Shown here: one piece after another, positions 1-8,055 of the stretch
How the letters are laid out: each line of letters opens with the position of its first letter
Numbering within the stretch: position 1 is the first letter of the stretch
Assembly: GCF_031846305.1 (NCBI RefSeq)
Contig: NZ_JAVRHY010000010.1
Location: 41,937-105,936, forward strand
Reading direction: 5' to 3'
Length of the DNA: 64,000 bases
Origin: Spectribacter acetivorans
GTDB lineage: Bacteria > Pseudomonadota > Gammaproteobacteria > Nevskiales > Salinisphaeraceae
Made by a program: the position numbers and the translations under genes
The notes under the pieces: generated by a model
The model's input: only the letters and a program-made list of their open reading frames with translations
Databases searched by the model: none
Told to the model about the DNA's origin: nothing

Positions 1-96
1 CAGCGCCGCAAGCGCGCCCCCGTCGACGACGAAGCCAGCGACCGGCTCTCCCAGTTGCAGCTGCGCATCGAATCCGCGCTTGATGACAACCGGTAG
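1..96 (+). CDS. zapA: ZapA cell division protein, C-terminal fragment
   Basis: Only the last 31 codons are present, ending in TAG at 94-96, because the gene begins before the window. The fragment is charged and helix-forming (ends LQLRIESALDDNR), as expected for the C-terminal coiled coil of ZapA, which bundles FtsZ filaments at midcell. The identification rests mainly on context: zapA immediately before 6S RNA and the 5-formyltetrahydrofolate cyclo-ligase gene is a conserved gammaproteobacterial order. The fragment alone is too short to be diagnostic. Confidence 0.6.
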   Translation, partial: QRRKRAPVDDEASDRLSQLQLRIESALDDNR

Positions 97-111
97 CGGC
101 GAGTAGCATGT

Positions 112-300
112 CGTTCGGCTCTCCTGCCGTGTTCGACGGTTGCCGGGTACCCCTTGAGCCTAAGTATTAAACCCGGGGTCATGAAGCATCGCTGGTGAGC
201 AGGTCCGCCTCGCAGCGGAAAGCCTAAGGCGACGTGGTTGGCCCCACTTGAGCGTTTGTCTCAAGGTCACAGGCCACCGACGGCACAGGCGGGAGATGCC
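112..300 (+). ncRNA. ssrS: 6S RNA
   Basis: This RNA mimics an open promoter and sequesters sigma-70 RNA polymerase in stationary phase. Segments match the E. coli 6S RNA in order: CCTTGAGCC near 152-160, GGTGAGCAGGTCCG near 194-207 followed by AAGCC, and CTTGAGN8CTCAAGG near 247-266 followed by TCACAGGCC. The ends pair: TCTCC and TGCCGT near 120-130 with ACGGCA and GGAGA near 279-295, giving the terminal stem. Its position between zapA and the cyclo-ligase gene is the conserved one. The exact 5' and 3' ends are estimates. The start codon of the next gene lies inside the closing stem. Confidence 0.88.
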
Positions 301-877
301 GACTTTTCCAGACAGCCACGATCCCGACGCGCGTCAGCGCCTGCGGCGGTCGTTGCAGGCCGCCCGACGGCGGCTCGAACCACGCCAGCGACAGCGGGCC
401 ACCGATCGCGCCCTGGCACGGCTGTGCCGCCTGCCCGAGTTCACCCGCGCCCGATCCATCGCAATCTACCGTGGCGTGGGCGCCGAGATCGACCCCGCAC
501 CGCTTGCCGACCCCGGCCGCCGGTACTTTGCCCCGGTTGTCCGCAATCAGATGCTGGTTTTCCGCCCGTGGCATGCGCCGATGTGGCGCGCCAACCACTT
601 CGGTATTCCGGAACCCGTGGGTACCGACTACCCGGCGCAGGCCATGGATGTGGTGATCACCCCGCTGGTCGGCTTCGACCCGGCCGGCAACCGGCTGGGC
701 ATGGGCGGCGGCTTCTATGACCGCAGCTTCGCCTTTCTGCGGCACCGCCACTGGCGCAAGCCGCGGCTGATCGGCCTGGCCTTCGATGTGCAGCGGGTGG
801 ACGCGCTGGCCGCCGCCGAGTGGGACGTGCCGCTCGACGCCATCGTCACCGAATCCGGGGTGATCCGGCCGCGGTAG
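296..877 (+). CDS. ygfA: 5-formyltetrahydrofolate cyclo-ligase
   Basis: This enzyme converts 5-formyl-THF to 5,10-methenyl-THF using ATP, recycling folate in the cytoplasm. The 193-residue product has the family's basic N-terminal helix (RLRRSLQAARRRL) and the C-terminal ATP-site motif GMGGGFYDR near residue 140. It lies directly after 6S RNA, as in E. coli, where the two are co-transcribed. An ATG at 296 gives the usual N-terminal length. An upstream in-frame ATG at 248 would fall inside 6S RNA and add a basic non-homologous tail, so I reject it. The purine-rich GGGAG touches the start codon, which is too close for a normal ribosome binding site. Confidence 0.92.
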   Translation: MPTFPDSHDPDARQRLRRSLQAARRRLEPRQRQRATDRALARLCRLPEFTRARSIAIYRGVGAEIDPAPLADPGRRYFAPVVRNQMLVFRPWHAPMWRANHFGIPEPVGTDYPAQAMDVVITPLVGFDPAGNRLGMGGGFYDRSFAFLRHRHWRKPRLIGLAFDVQRVDALAAAEWDVPLDAIVTESGVIRPR

Positions 878-912
878 AATCGGGCGCCGAATTCGCCGAG
901 GAGTCTCTAGCC

Positions 913-1374
913 ATGCGCTACTGGTTGATGAAGTCCGAGCCCGAGGAATTCAGTCTCGAGGATCTGCGCAACCGGCCCGACCAGACCGAGCCCTGGGACG
1001 GTGTACGCAACTACCAGGCCCGCAACTTCATGCGCGACGACATGAAAAAGGGCGACAAGGTCTTCTTTTACCATTCCAACTGCGCCGAACCGGGGATTGT
1101 CGGCATCGCCACCATCGCCCGCGAGGCCTACCCCGACCCCACCGCGTTCGACCCGGACGACAGCCACTACGACCCGAAGTCCGATCCCGACAAGCCGCGC
1201 TGGTACCACGTGGACGTGGGGTTCGAGCGAGCCCTGAAACGCACGATAAGCCTCAAGGAGCTCAAGGAACACCCGGAAGCGCTGGACGGGTTCGCGCTGA
1301 TCCGCCGCGGCAATCGGTTATCGGTGATGCCGGTGGACGAGGCGCACTGGCGCTACATCCTGTCGCTGGAATAG
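913..1374 (+). CDS. EVE domain-containing protein
   Basis: The 153-residue protein starts MRYWLMKSEPEEFS and contains WDGVRNYQARNFMR and FFYHSNC, typical of the stand-alone EVE domain (thymocyte nuclear protein 1 type, a PUA-like fold). Related domains bind modified bases in nucleic acid; the role of the bacterial stand-alone form is not established. The ATG at 913 is preceded by GAGGAG at 899-904, which fixes the start; the open frame extends further upstream into the previous gene but without homology. It ends 16 bp from the end of the convergent ilvA. Confidence 0.9.
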   Translation: MRYWLMKSEPEEFSLEDLRNRPDQTEPWDGVRNYQARNFMRDDMKKGDKVFFYHSNCAEPGIVGIATIAREAYPDPTAFDPDDSHYDPKSDPDKPRWYHVDVGFERALKRTISLKELKEHPEALDGFALIRRGNRLSVMPVDEAHWRYILSLE

Positions 1375-1390
1375 GCGCCCGCGCGCCGGA

Positions 1391-2968
1391 TCAGTCGCCG
1401 GCCAGGAAAAAGCCGTAGGCCGGGTTGTCGCTCTCTTCCTCGTACTCGTAGCCCAGTTTGTCCAGGGATGCGCGACAGGCGTCGCGCTCGCCCGATGGCA
1501 CCTGCATGGCGGCCAGCACCTGGCCGTAGGCGTGACCGTGGTTGCGGTAATGAAACAGGGAGATGTTCCAGCGATCCCCGACGTTGTCGAGGAAGTTCAG
1601 CAGCGCCCCCGGACGTTCCGGAAACTCGAACCGGAACAGCATTTCATCCGCCACGCCGGACGTCCGCCCGCCAACCATGTAGCGCACATGCAGCTTGGCC
1701 ATTTCGTTGGCACTGAGGTCGGTTACCGCGTAACCCTCGGCTTCCAGTAGCTGGATGATCCGGTCGCGTTCGGCCGGACCGTCGGTGAGCTTGACGCCGG
1801 CGAAGATGTGCGCCTCGCCCGGCCCCGAGTAGCGGTAGTTGAATTCGGTGATACCGCGCACCCCGAGCGCCTGGCAGAAGGCGCGAAACGCGCCGGGGCG
1901 CTCGGGGATGGTGACGGCCAGCAACGCCTCGCGATGCTCGCCCAGTTCGGCCCGTTCGGCGATGTAGCGCAGGCGATCGAAGTTGACGTTGGCACCACTC
2001 AGGACCGCTGCCAGCGACTGACCGCTGACCCCGGTCTCGGCCACGTATTTCTTCAGGCCGGCCAGGGCCAGGCCGCCGGCCGGTTCGGCCAGGGCGCGGG
2101 TATCCTCGAAAATATCGCGCACCGCGGCCGAGATCTCGTCGGCGGACACGGTGATCATGGCATCGACACAGCGCTGGGCCACGCGAAAGGGCTCTTCCCC
2201 GGCGCAGCGCACTGCCGCGCCGTCGGCGAACAGCCCCACGTGATCCAGGGTGATGCGCTCGCCGGCTTCCAGCGCGCGGGTCATGCTGGGGGCGTCATCG
2301 GGTTCCACCCCGATCACCCGGATATCCGGCCGCACGCTTTTCACGTAGGCGCTGACACCGGCGATCAGGCCGCCGCCGCCCACGCAGCAGAAAATGGCGT
2401 GGAGGTCATCCGGATGCTGTTGCAGGATCTCCATGCCGATGGTGCCCTGGCCGGCGATGACCTCGGGATCATCGTAGGGATGCACGTAGGTCAGCGAGTC
2501 GCGAACGGCCAGTTCATTGGCATGCGCCGCGGCCTCGTCGAAGCTGTCGCCGTGGAGGATGATCTCCCCGCCGAACGAGCGCACCGCTGCGACCTTGATC
2601 GACGGCGTGGTCCGCGGCATGACGATCACCGCGCGGATGCCCAGCTTCTGTCCGGACAACGCCACCCCCTGGGCGTGGTTGCCGGCCGACGCACAGATCA
2701 CGCCGCGGGCGCGCTGCTCGTCGCTCAGGCCCGCAATCTTGTTATAGGCCCCGCGCAGCTTGAAGGAGTGGACCGGCTGCAGGTCCTCGCGCTTGAGCAG
2801 GACGTTGTTGCCCAGCCGATCGGACAACTGAACGGCACGCTCAAGCGGCGTCTCGATGGCCACGTCATACACCCGGGCCGCGGCGATGCGCCGCAGATAC
2901 TCGGCGTCACCCACGTCCACGGCCTGGGCTTCGGGACGGACGGAATCAGCGGTCAGGTCGGTTACCAT
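1391..2968 (-). CDS. ilvA: Threonine ammonia-lyase, biosynthetic
   Basis: This PLP enzyme deaminates threonine to 2-oxobutanoate, the first step of isoleucine synthesis, and is normally inhibited by isoleucine. At 525 residues it is the long biosynthetic form (E. coli 514). The PLP lysine is K70 in VHSFKLRGAYNK, and the phosphate-binding glycine loop is CVGGGGLIAGV. The C-terminal third contains two ACT-like regulatory domains, beginning near LLAVTIPERPGAF and FRFEFPERPGAL. The gene is transcribed away from proC. The start is ATG at 2966-2968. Confidence 0.96.
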   Translation of the reverse strand: MVTDLTADSVRPEAQAVDVGDAEYLRRIAAARVYDVAIETPLERAVQLSDRLGNNVLLKREDLQPVHSFKLRGAYNKIAGLSDEQRARGVICASAGNHAQGVALSGQKLGIRAVIVMPRTTPSIKVAAVRSFGGEIILHGDSFDEAAAHANELAVRDSLTYVHPYDDPEVIAGQGTIGMEILQQHPDDLHAIFCCVGGGGLIAGVSAYVKSVRPDIRVIGVEPDDAPSMTRALEAGERITLDHVGLFADGAAVRCAGEEPFRVAQRCVDAMITVSADEISAAVRDIFEDTRALAEPAGGLALAGLKKYVAETGVSGQSLAAVLSGANVNFDRLRYIAERAELGEHREALLAVTIPERPGAFRAFCQALGVRGITEFNYRYSGPGEAHIFAGVKLTDGPAERDRIIQLLEAEGYAVTDLSANEMAKLHVRYMVGGRTSGVADEMLFRFEFPERPGALLNFLDNVGDRWNISLFHYRNHGHAYGQVLAAMQVPSGERDACRASLDKLGYEYEEESDNPAYGFFLAGD

Positions 2969-3024
2969 GTCAGGGCGTCATTGGGCGCAAACGCTATCGT
3001 AACAGGCAGGCCCGGCGGGCAGTG

Positions 3025-3054
3025 TGGGCAGGCTGGCAGGCCATCCAGTATCAT
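3025..3054 (+). promoter_or_regulatory. Candidate sigma-70 promoter for proC
   Basis: TGGGCA at 3025-3030 and TATCAT at 3049-3054 are separated by 18 bp, placing transcription start about 25 bases before the proC ATG at 3084. The -10 matches consensus at five of six bases, the -35 at four. This is a visual call only. Confidence 0.35.
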
Positions 3055-3083
3055 GCCGCGCTGGTCCTGATTCACGATCTGGT

Positions 3084-3908
3084 ATGCCCGATACAATCGC
3101 GTTCATCGGCGGTGGAAACATGGCAACAAGCCTGATCGGCGGGCTATTGGCCAGCGGTCACCCCGGCGCTGACGTGGCGGTGATCGAACCGGATGCGGAC
3201 AAGCGCGCGGCGCTGACCGAACGTTTCGGTGTCCGGACCGCGGCGGCGCCGGCGGAATTGTTGCCGCAGGCCAGCATCTGGGTACTGGCGGTCAAGCCGC
3301 AGATCATGGCCACCGTGGTCGGCGAGTTGGCGCCGCTGGCCGGACAGGTGCGGCCGCTGGTGATTTCCATTGCCGCCGGGGTACCGCTGGCGGCACTCGC
3401 CCGGTGGCTGGACGCCGATCTGCCCCTGGTTCGCAGCATGCCCAACACCCCGGCGCTGATCGGGGCCGGCGTCACCGCCCTGTTCGCCGGTGAACACGTT
3501 AATGCCAACCAGCGCGAGGCCGCCGAAACCGTACTGGCCGGTGCCGGGGAAACGCTATGGGTGGACCGCGAGGACGATCTCGACGCGGTCACCGCCACCT
3601 CCGGCAGCGGTCCGGCCTACTTCTTCGCCTTCATGGAGGCGATGCAGGCGGCCGCCGAGGAACTCGGCCTGGATCGGGAAACCGCTGCCCGGCTGGTGCG
3701 ACAGACCGCCCTGGGTGCCGCCCGCATGGCCGTGGAGTCCGGCGATTCACCCACCACCCTGCGAACCAACGTCACCTCGCCCGGCGGCACCACCGAGCGG
3801 GCGCTGACCATTCTCGACGAAGGCGGTTTCGATCTGCTCGTGGCGGAGGCCATGCGGGCCGCCGCCGGCCGCTCGCGCGAGCTGGCCGCGCAAATCGCCG
3901 ACCAATAG
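3084..3908 (+). CDS. proC: Pyrroline-5-carboxylate reductase
   Basis: Catalyses the last step of proline synthesis, reducing pyrroline-5-carboxylate with NAD(P)H. The 274-residue protein opens with the Rossmann motif IAFIGGGNMATSLIGG, contains VRSMPNTPALIGAG, and ends with the family signature around TLRTNVTSPGGTTERAL. ATG at 3084 puts the nucleotide-binding motif at the very N-terminus as usual; an upstream in-frame ATG at 3024 would add 20 non-homologous residues and lies before the candidate promoter. It heads a run with yggT, metX and metW, an order common in Pseudomonas and relatives. Confidence 0.96.
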   Translation: MPDTIAFIGGGNMATSLIGGLLASGHPGADVAVIEPDADKRAALTERFGVRTAAAPAELLPQASIWVLAVKPQIMATVVGELAPLAGQVRPLVISIAAGVPLAALARWLDADLPLVRSMPNTPALIGAGVTALFAGEHVNANQREAAETVLAGAGETLWVDREDDLDAVTATSGSGPAYFFAFMEAMQAAAEELGLDRETAARLVRQTALGAARMAVESGDSPTTLRTNVTSPGGTTERALTILDEGGFDLLVAEAMRAAAGRSRELAAQIADQ

Positions 3909-3922
3909 CCCAAGGGAGCCCC

Positions 3923-4489
3923 ATGGCCACCGGCAATGCCAACAATGCCCTGATGTTCCTGGTGGACACGCTGTTCGCGCTGTACATCATCGTGCTGCTG
4001 CTGCGGATGCTGCTGCAGATCGCGCGCGCCGATTTCCACAATCCGATCTCGCAGTTCGTATGGCAGGTCACCAATCCCCCGGTCGGCGTGCTGGCTCGGG
4101 TGATTCCCCGCTGGCGCAACATCGACCTGGCGGCGCTGGCCCTGGCGGTGCTGCTGTGCGCCATCAACATCCAGGTGGATATCTGGCTGTATCCGGAGGC
4201 AATCGCCGCGCAGCCGGTCGCAATCGCCTGGTGGGCGCTGCTCAAGACCCTGGTCATGGTGTGCAACCTGTTCACCTTCACCATCCTGATCCAGGCCCTG
4301 GCCAGCTGGCTGACGCCGGGGCACCACACCCCGGCCACGGCGGTGCTGTGGAGCGTGAACGAGCCGCTGCTGCGACCGGTGCGCCAGTACGTGCCGCCGA
4401 TCGGCGGGCTCGACATCTCGCCGCTGGTGGTAATCATCGGGCTGCAGGTGATCAGCCGGCTGCTGCCGCTGCCGGGTCTGTTCCGGTAA
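3923..4489 (+). CDS. yggT: YggT family integral membrane protein
   Basis: A 188-residue membrane protein with two YggT repeats, each a hydrophobic pair of segments: LVDTLFALYIIVLLLRMLLQ near residues 11-30 with ANPxxQFVWQVTNP-like sequence after it, and a second copy starting near TLVMVCNLFTFTILIQALASW. The family is implicated in membrane organisation and osmotic stress tolerance, but its molecular role is not settled. The ATG at 3923 lies 14 bp after proC, with GGGAG at 3914-3918 as ribosome binding site. It is probably co-transcribed with proC. Confidence 0.9.
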   Translation: MATGNANNALMFLVDTLFALYIIVLLLRMLLQIARADFHNPISQFVWQVTNPPVGVLARVIPRWRNIDLAALALAVLLCAINIQVDIWLYPEAIAAQPVAIAWWALLKTLVMVCNLFTFTILIQALASWLTPGHHTPATAVLWSVNEPLLRPVRQYVPPIGGLDISPLVVIIGLQVISRLLPLPGLFR

Positions 4490-4497
4490 CCCACCGA

Positions 4498-5646
4498 ATG
4501 GCACGCGCCCGGTCCTCCAATTCGGTCGGCATTGTCACGCCGCAGTCCCTGCAGGTGGCGGAGCCCCTGCCCCTGGACTGCGGCAAGAGCTTCGGCCCCT
4601 ACGAGCTGGTCTACGAAACCTACGGCGAACTCAACGCGGCTCGCAGCAACGCCATCCTCGTGTGCCATGCGCTATCCGGCAATCACCATGCCGCCGGCTA
4701 CCACGGCCCGGACGATGACAAGCCCGGCTGGTGGGACAAGTGCATCGGCCCCGGCAAGCCCTTCGATACCGACCGCTTCTTCGTGGTCTGCCCGGCCAAT
4801 CTGGGCGGTTACCAGGGATCGACCGGCCCGGGCGACCACAACCCCGCCACCGGCCGGCCCTACGGCCCCGATTTCCCGGTGGTAACGGTGGCCGACTGGG
4901 TGCGCTCGCAACGCCTGCTGCAACAACACCTGGGCATCGATTGCTGGGCCGCAGTGGCCGGCGGCAGCCTCGGTGCCATGCAGGTGATGCAGTGGTCGAT
5001 CGACTACCCCGACGCGCTGCGCCACGCGCTGGTGATCGCCGCGGCGCCGCGACTATCGGCGCAGAACATCGCCTTCAACGAGATCGCCCGACAGGCTATC
5101 GTCACCGATCCGGAGTTCCACGGCGGCCGCTACTACGAGCACGGCGTGGTGCCGCGACGTGGTCTGATGCTGGCCCGGATGCTCGGCCACATCACCTATC
5201 TTTCCGACGAGGCCATGCGCGCCAAGTTCGGCCGCGATCTGCGCGGCGGCCGGATCAACTACGGATTCGATGTCGAGTTCCAGGTGGAGTCCTATCTGCG
5301 CTATCAGGGTCAGTCGTTCGTGGACCGATTCGACGCCAACACCTATTTGCTGATGACCAAGGCCCTGGACTACTTCGACCCGGCCGCCCGGGCCGACGGC
5401 AAGCTGGCCCAGGCCTTCGCCCCGGCGCTGGCCCGCTTCCTGGTGATTTCCTTCACCTCGGACTGGCGTTTTTCACCGGCCCGGTCGCGGGAGATCGTGG
5501 ATGCCCTGGTTGATGCCGGCAAGCACGTCAGTTACGCCGAGATCACGTCCGATGTCGGCCACGATGACTTCCTGCTGACCATGCCCCACTACGTTCGTAC
5601 CCTGAACGGGTACCTCGACCGGGTGGCCGAGGAGGCCGGCGTATGA
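4498..5646 (+). CDS. metX: Homoserine O-acyltransferase
   Basis: Transfers an acyl group to homoserine in methionine synthesis. The 382-residue alpha/beta-hydrolase-fold protein has the nucleophile-elbow serine in GGSLGAMQ and the Asp/His of the triad toward the C-terminus (FTSDWRF and VGHDDFLL). Members of this family next to metW in gammaproteobacteria often use succinyl-CoA rather than acetyl-CoA; I cannot decide which from the sequence by eye. ATG at 4498 is 8 bp after yggT; the longer open frame upstream overlaps yggT and is not homologous. The stop overlaps metW by 4 bp. Confidence 0.93.
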   Translation: MARARSSNSVGIVTPQSLQVAEPLPLDCGKSFGPYELVYETYGELNAARSNAILVCHALSGNHHAAGYHGPDDDKPGWWDKCIGPGKPFDTDRFFVVCPANLGGYQGSTGPGDHNPATGRPYGPDFPVVTVADWVRSQRLLQQHLGIDCWAAVAGGSLGAMQVMQWSIDYPDALRHALVIAAAPRLSAQNIAFNEIARQAIVTDPEFHGGRYYEHGVVPRRGLMLARMLGHITYLSDEAMRAKFGRDLRGGRINYGFDVEFQVESYLRYQGQSFVDRFDANTYLLMTKALDYFDPAARADGKLAQAFAPALARFLVISFTSDWRFSPARSREIVDALVDAGKHVSYAEITSDVGHDDFLLTMPHYVRTLNGYLDRVAEEAGV

Positions 5647-6269
5647 GTACGGACCCAGCCGTATCGGAAACCGGCGAGCTGCGCGCCGACCTGGACATCA
5701 TCAGCCGCTGGATCGAGCCGGGCGCGCGGGTGCTCGATCTCGGCTGCGGCGACGGCACCCTGCTGGCACGGCTGATGGCCACCCAGGGCGTGACCGGTTA
5801 CGGGCTGGAGATCAATCCGGATAACGTCATCGCCTCGGTGGCGGCGGGCGTCAACGTCCTGCAGCTGGACCTGGACGACGGCCTGTCCCAGTTCGAGGAC
5901 GACAGCTTCGATGTGGTACTGATGACCGCGGCCCTGCAGGAAGTGCGGCGCCCCGATCTGCTGCTGGCGGAAATGCTGCGCATCGGGCGTGAAAGCGTGG
6001 TGACCTTCCCCAACTTCGGCCACTGGAAACCGCGCCTGTCGATCGCCCTGCGCGGGGTGATGCCGATATCCCGGGCAATGCCGGACGAGTGGTACGACAC
6101 CCCCAATATCCACCTGTGCACGGTTCGGGATTTCGAGCGGCTGTGCCGCATGCTCGGCATCAACATTACGCGGCGTCACATGGTCAATCACGCCCACCGC
6201 AGCACTTGGGGCATGCGCCTGCTGCCCAACCTGCTGGGTGAAATCGCGCTTTACCGGCTGCGGCGGTAG
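5643..6269 (+). CDS. metW: Methionine biosynthesis protein MetW
   Basis: A 208-residue class I SAM-dependent methyltransferase-like protein that accompanies MetX. The SAM-binding motif is VLDLGCGDGTLL near residue 32, followed by GLEINPDNV, and the family sequence FPNFGHWKPR is present. It overlaps metX by four bases (ATGA), indicating translational coupling. In related bacteria MetW is needed for full homoserine acylation activity, but its own reaction is unclear. Confidence 0.94.
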   Translation: MSTDPAVSETGELRADLDIISRWIEPGARVLDLGCGDGTLLARLMATQGVTGYGLEINPDNVIASVAAGVNVLQLDLDDGLSQFEDDSFDVVLMTAALQEVRRPDLLLAEMLRIGRESVVTFPNFGHWKPRLSIALRGVMPISRAMPDEWYDTPNIHLCTVRDFERLCRMLGINITRRHMVNHAHRSTWGMRLLPNLLGEIALYRLRR

Positions 6270-6302
6270 TCAGGCGGGCCACACGCCCGGACCCGACGGC
6301 TG

Positions 6303-6755
6303 TCAGGTGGCGTCGCCCTGGACTGCCAGCTTGGCCTGAATGAATTCCCGGTGCGGCAGATGCAGCAACTCGGCCAGATGCCGCAGCAGATGCTCCTCGT
6401 GCGCGTCCAGATGGGCGTCGGCATAGGCCACGCGCCAGAGCATTTCCAGCACCCGGCGCTTGTCGGCCAGGTCCATGCCATCGTTGAGCACCTGGATGAA
6501 CCGGTGCAGGGAGATCGCTTCCTGCTGCGCCGGCCGCGCCGCTTGCAGCAGATCGGCGACTTCGTCGTCGGTCAGATGAAAGGTCTCGCGCAGCAGCCGC
6601 CGGATCTCGTCCTGTTCACGGGGATCATGGTCGTGATCGGCGTGTTCCATTTCCAGCAGCAATACTGCCGCGGCCAGCTCGCGTGTGTGCTCGGGGTCGG
6701 TATCCCGGGTGGCGGGATCGGCCAGCGTGGCCTTGAGTTGTTCCAGCAGATTCAC
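6303..6755 (-). CDS. TerB family protein
   Basis: A 150-residue helical, acidic protein resembling the stand-alone TerB fold: LAAAVLLLEMEHADHDHDPRE near residue 28 and LWRVAYADAHLDAHEEHLLR near residue 107 are the two conserved acidic, probably metal-binding, segments. TerB was named from tellurite resistance operons, but isolated copies occur widely and no other ter gene is nearby, so tellurite resistance should not be inferred. The start is GTG at 6753-6755. It lies 2 bp downstream of the DUF3047 gene and probably shares its transcript. Confidence 0.82.
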   Translation of the reverse strand: MNLLEQLKATLADPATRDTDPEHTRELAAAVLLLEMEHADHDHDPREQDEIRRLLRETFHLTDDEVADLLQAARPAQQEAISLHRFIQVLNDGMDLADKRRVLEMLWRVAYADAHLDAHEEHLLRHLAELLHLPHREFIQAKLAVQGDAT

Positions 6756-6757
6756 GT

Positions 6758-7414
6758 CTAGTGTGTCCTTGTCGGGCTGTCGCTGAGGTAAATGTCGCCG
6801 AACCAGGCGCGACCGCGGCCGCCGTGGTTGTCGCAGTCCACCATCAGGGCAATGCCGTCGATGTGGTCGGTATCGCGATCGAAGTGTTCGCGAAAATCGG
6901 CCCGGACATCGCGTACTTCGTGCTGCCAGCCGCCGGTCCCGCTTTCGACCACGACCATCATGGCCTGTTCCTTGAACGGGTTGGGCCAGGCGGCCCCGAC
7001 CGGTTCCCGGCTGGCCCAGACGTAGTTGATGGCGCGGGTGCGCCAGATGCGCCAGCCACCGTCGATTACCGCGTACACTCGGGCGGGGAAATCATCCCCG
7101 GCCCGGGTGCGCTCATCCAGATCGGCGTACACGTCATCGATCTGCCAGGACCAGTGCAGATACGGCGTGCGCTCGAGGTCGATGCGCTGTTCGGTGCCGA
7201 ATACGGAGGCGCTATCATCGCATTGCCCGCGCAACACCCGGCGCCCGTCCTTTTCCACCAGTTCGTAGTCGCTGGCGGGGATATCGTCGAAGCCGCGGGT
7301 CTGCCAGCCATCGGTCTCGCCGCGAGAGAAGCGGCCGAGATCGACCCGGTCTGCCATCGCCGGCCCAACTACCAGCCAGAGCAGGGTCGGGACCAGCCAC
7401 CGCAGGGCACTCAC
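6758..7414 (-). CDS. DUF3047 domain-containing exported protein
   Basis: A 218-residue protein with a signal peptide (cleavage after about GPAMA at residue 21) followed by a beta-rich domain of the DUF3047 type, with WSWQIDD, DDFPARVYAV and INYVWAS typical of the family. Function is unknown; the fold is likely carbohydrate-binding-like, which is an inference. The GTG start at 7412-7414 overlaps the stop of the upstream hydrolase gene by four bases (GTGA), so the two are translationally coupled. Confidence 0.82.
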   Translation of the reverse strand: MSALRWLVPTLLWLVVGPAMADRVDLGRFSRGETDGWQTRGFDDIPASDYELVEKDGRRVLRGQCDDSASVFGTEQRIDLERTPYLHWSWQIDDVYADLDERTRAGDDFPARVYAVIDGGWRIWRTRAINYVWASREPVGAAWPNPFKEQAMMVVVESGTGGWQHEVRDVRADFREHFDRDTDHIDGIALMVDCDNHGGRGRAWFGDIYLSDSPTRTH

Positions 7415-8055
7415 ACCGGCTCCGCCAGCAGGAAGTCGCTGACCACCTGTTTAAGCTCGCCCAGACGGCCGTGAAAGAAGTGGCCGGCCTCGGGCATCCA
7501 GTGCATCTGCGGCGGTGTCATCAACCCGGTCAGCGCCGCGCGTGCCGCTTCCGGATCGGCGATCTCGTCCGCACTGCCGTGCACCGCCAGCCAGGGGCAA
7601 TCCGGCGTCGGCAGTTTGTCCTCGAAATAGCCGGCCGGCAGCCCGACCGTGACCAGCGCCTTGGCACCGTCGGCGCCCGCAACCCGCAACGCCGTAGCCG
7701 CGCCAAAGGAAAATCCCATCAGTACGATCGGCAACCCGCCGGATGCCTCCCGGGCATGGGCGATGGCGGCCCGGCAATCGTCCTGTTCGCCAACGCCGTG
7801 GTCATGCTCACCCTCGCTGTCGCCCACACCGCGAAAATCGAATCGCAGCGTATCGAATCCGGCCGCCCGGGCAGCCCGGCCGAGGGTGGTGACCACCTTG
7901 TTCTGGCGCGTGCCGCCATGCAGCGGGTGCGGGTGGCAGATAACGGCGCTGCCTTGCGACGCCTCGGCAGCGGTTTCGACAGTCGCGGCCAGATTTCCCG
8001 CCGGCCCCGGCAGGCTGACCTCCCGGCGCTGATTGCGGTCGGGCCAGGCCATCAT
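7411..8055 (-). CDS. Alpha/beta hydrolase
   Basis: A 214-residue serine hydrolase of the small dienelactone-hydrolase-like group. The oxyanion region CHPHPLHGGTRQNKVV is near residue 40, the nucleophile serine lies in GFSFGAA near residue 115, and the likely catalytic histidine is in EAGHFFHGRL near the C-terminus. The substrate is unknown. It begins directly after the antiporter stop codon with tandem ATGs (8053-8055 and 8050-8052), either of which could be used, and overlaps the DUF3047 gene downstream. Confidence 0.88.
   Translation of the reverse strand: MMAWPDRNQRREVSLPGPAGNLAATVETAAEASQGSAVICHPHPLHGGTRQNKVVTTLGRAARAAGFDTLRFDFRGVGDSEGEHDHGVGEQDDCRAAIAHAREASGGLPIVLMGFSFGAATALRVAGADGAKALVTVGLPAGYFEDKLPTPDCPWLAVHGSADEIADPEAARAALTGLMTPPQMHWMPEAGHFFHGRLGELKQVVSDFLLAEPV

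Noticed and set aside
248..295. Upstream in-frame ATG for ygfA
   Set aside because: It lies inside 6S RNA and adds a basic tail not seen in the family.
1808..3070. Long open frame on the plus strand opposite ilvA
   Set aside because: It is antisense to a clear ilvA, has no recognisable motif, and is rich in Gly/His/Ala as expected of shadow frames in GC-rich genes.
6270..6302. Short stem CGGGC/GCCCG between metW and the TerB-like gene
   Set aside because: Only five base pairs and no T tract; too weak to call a terminator.
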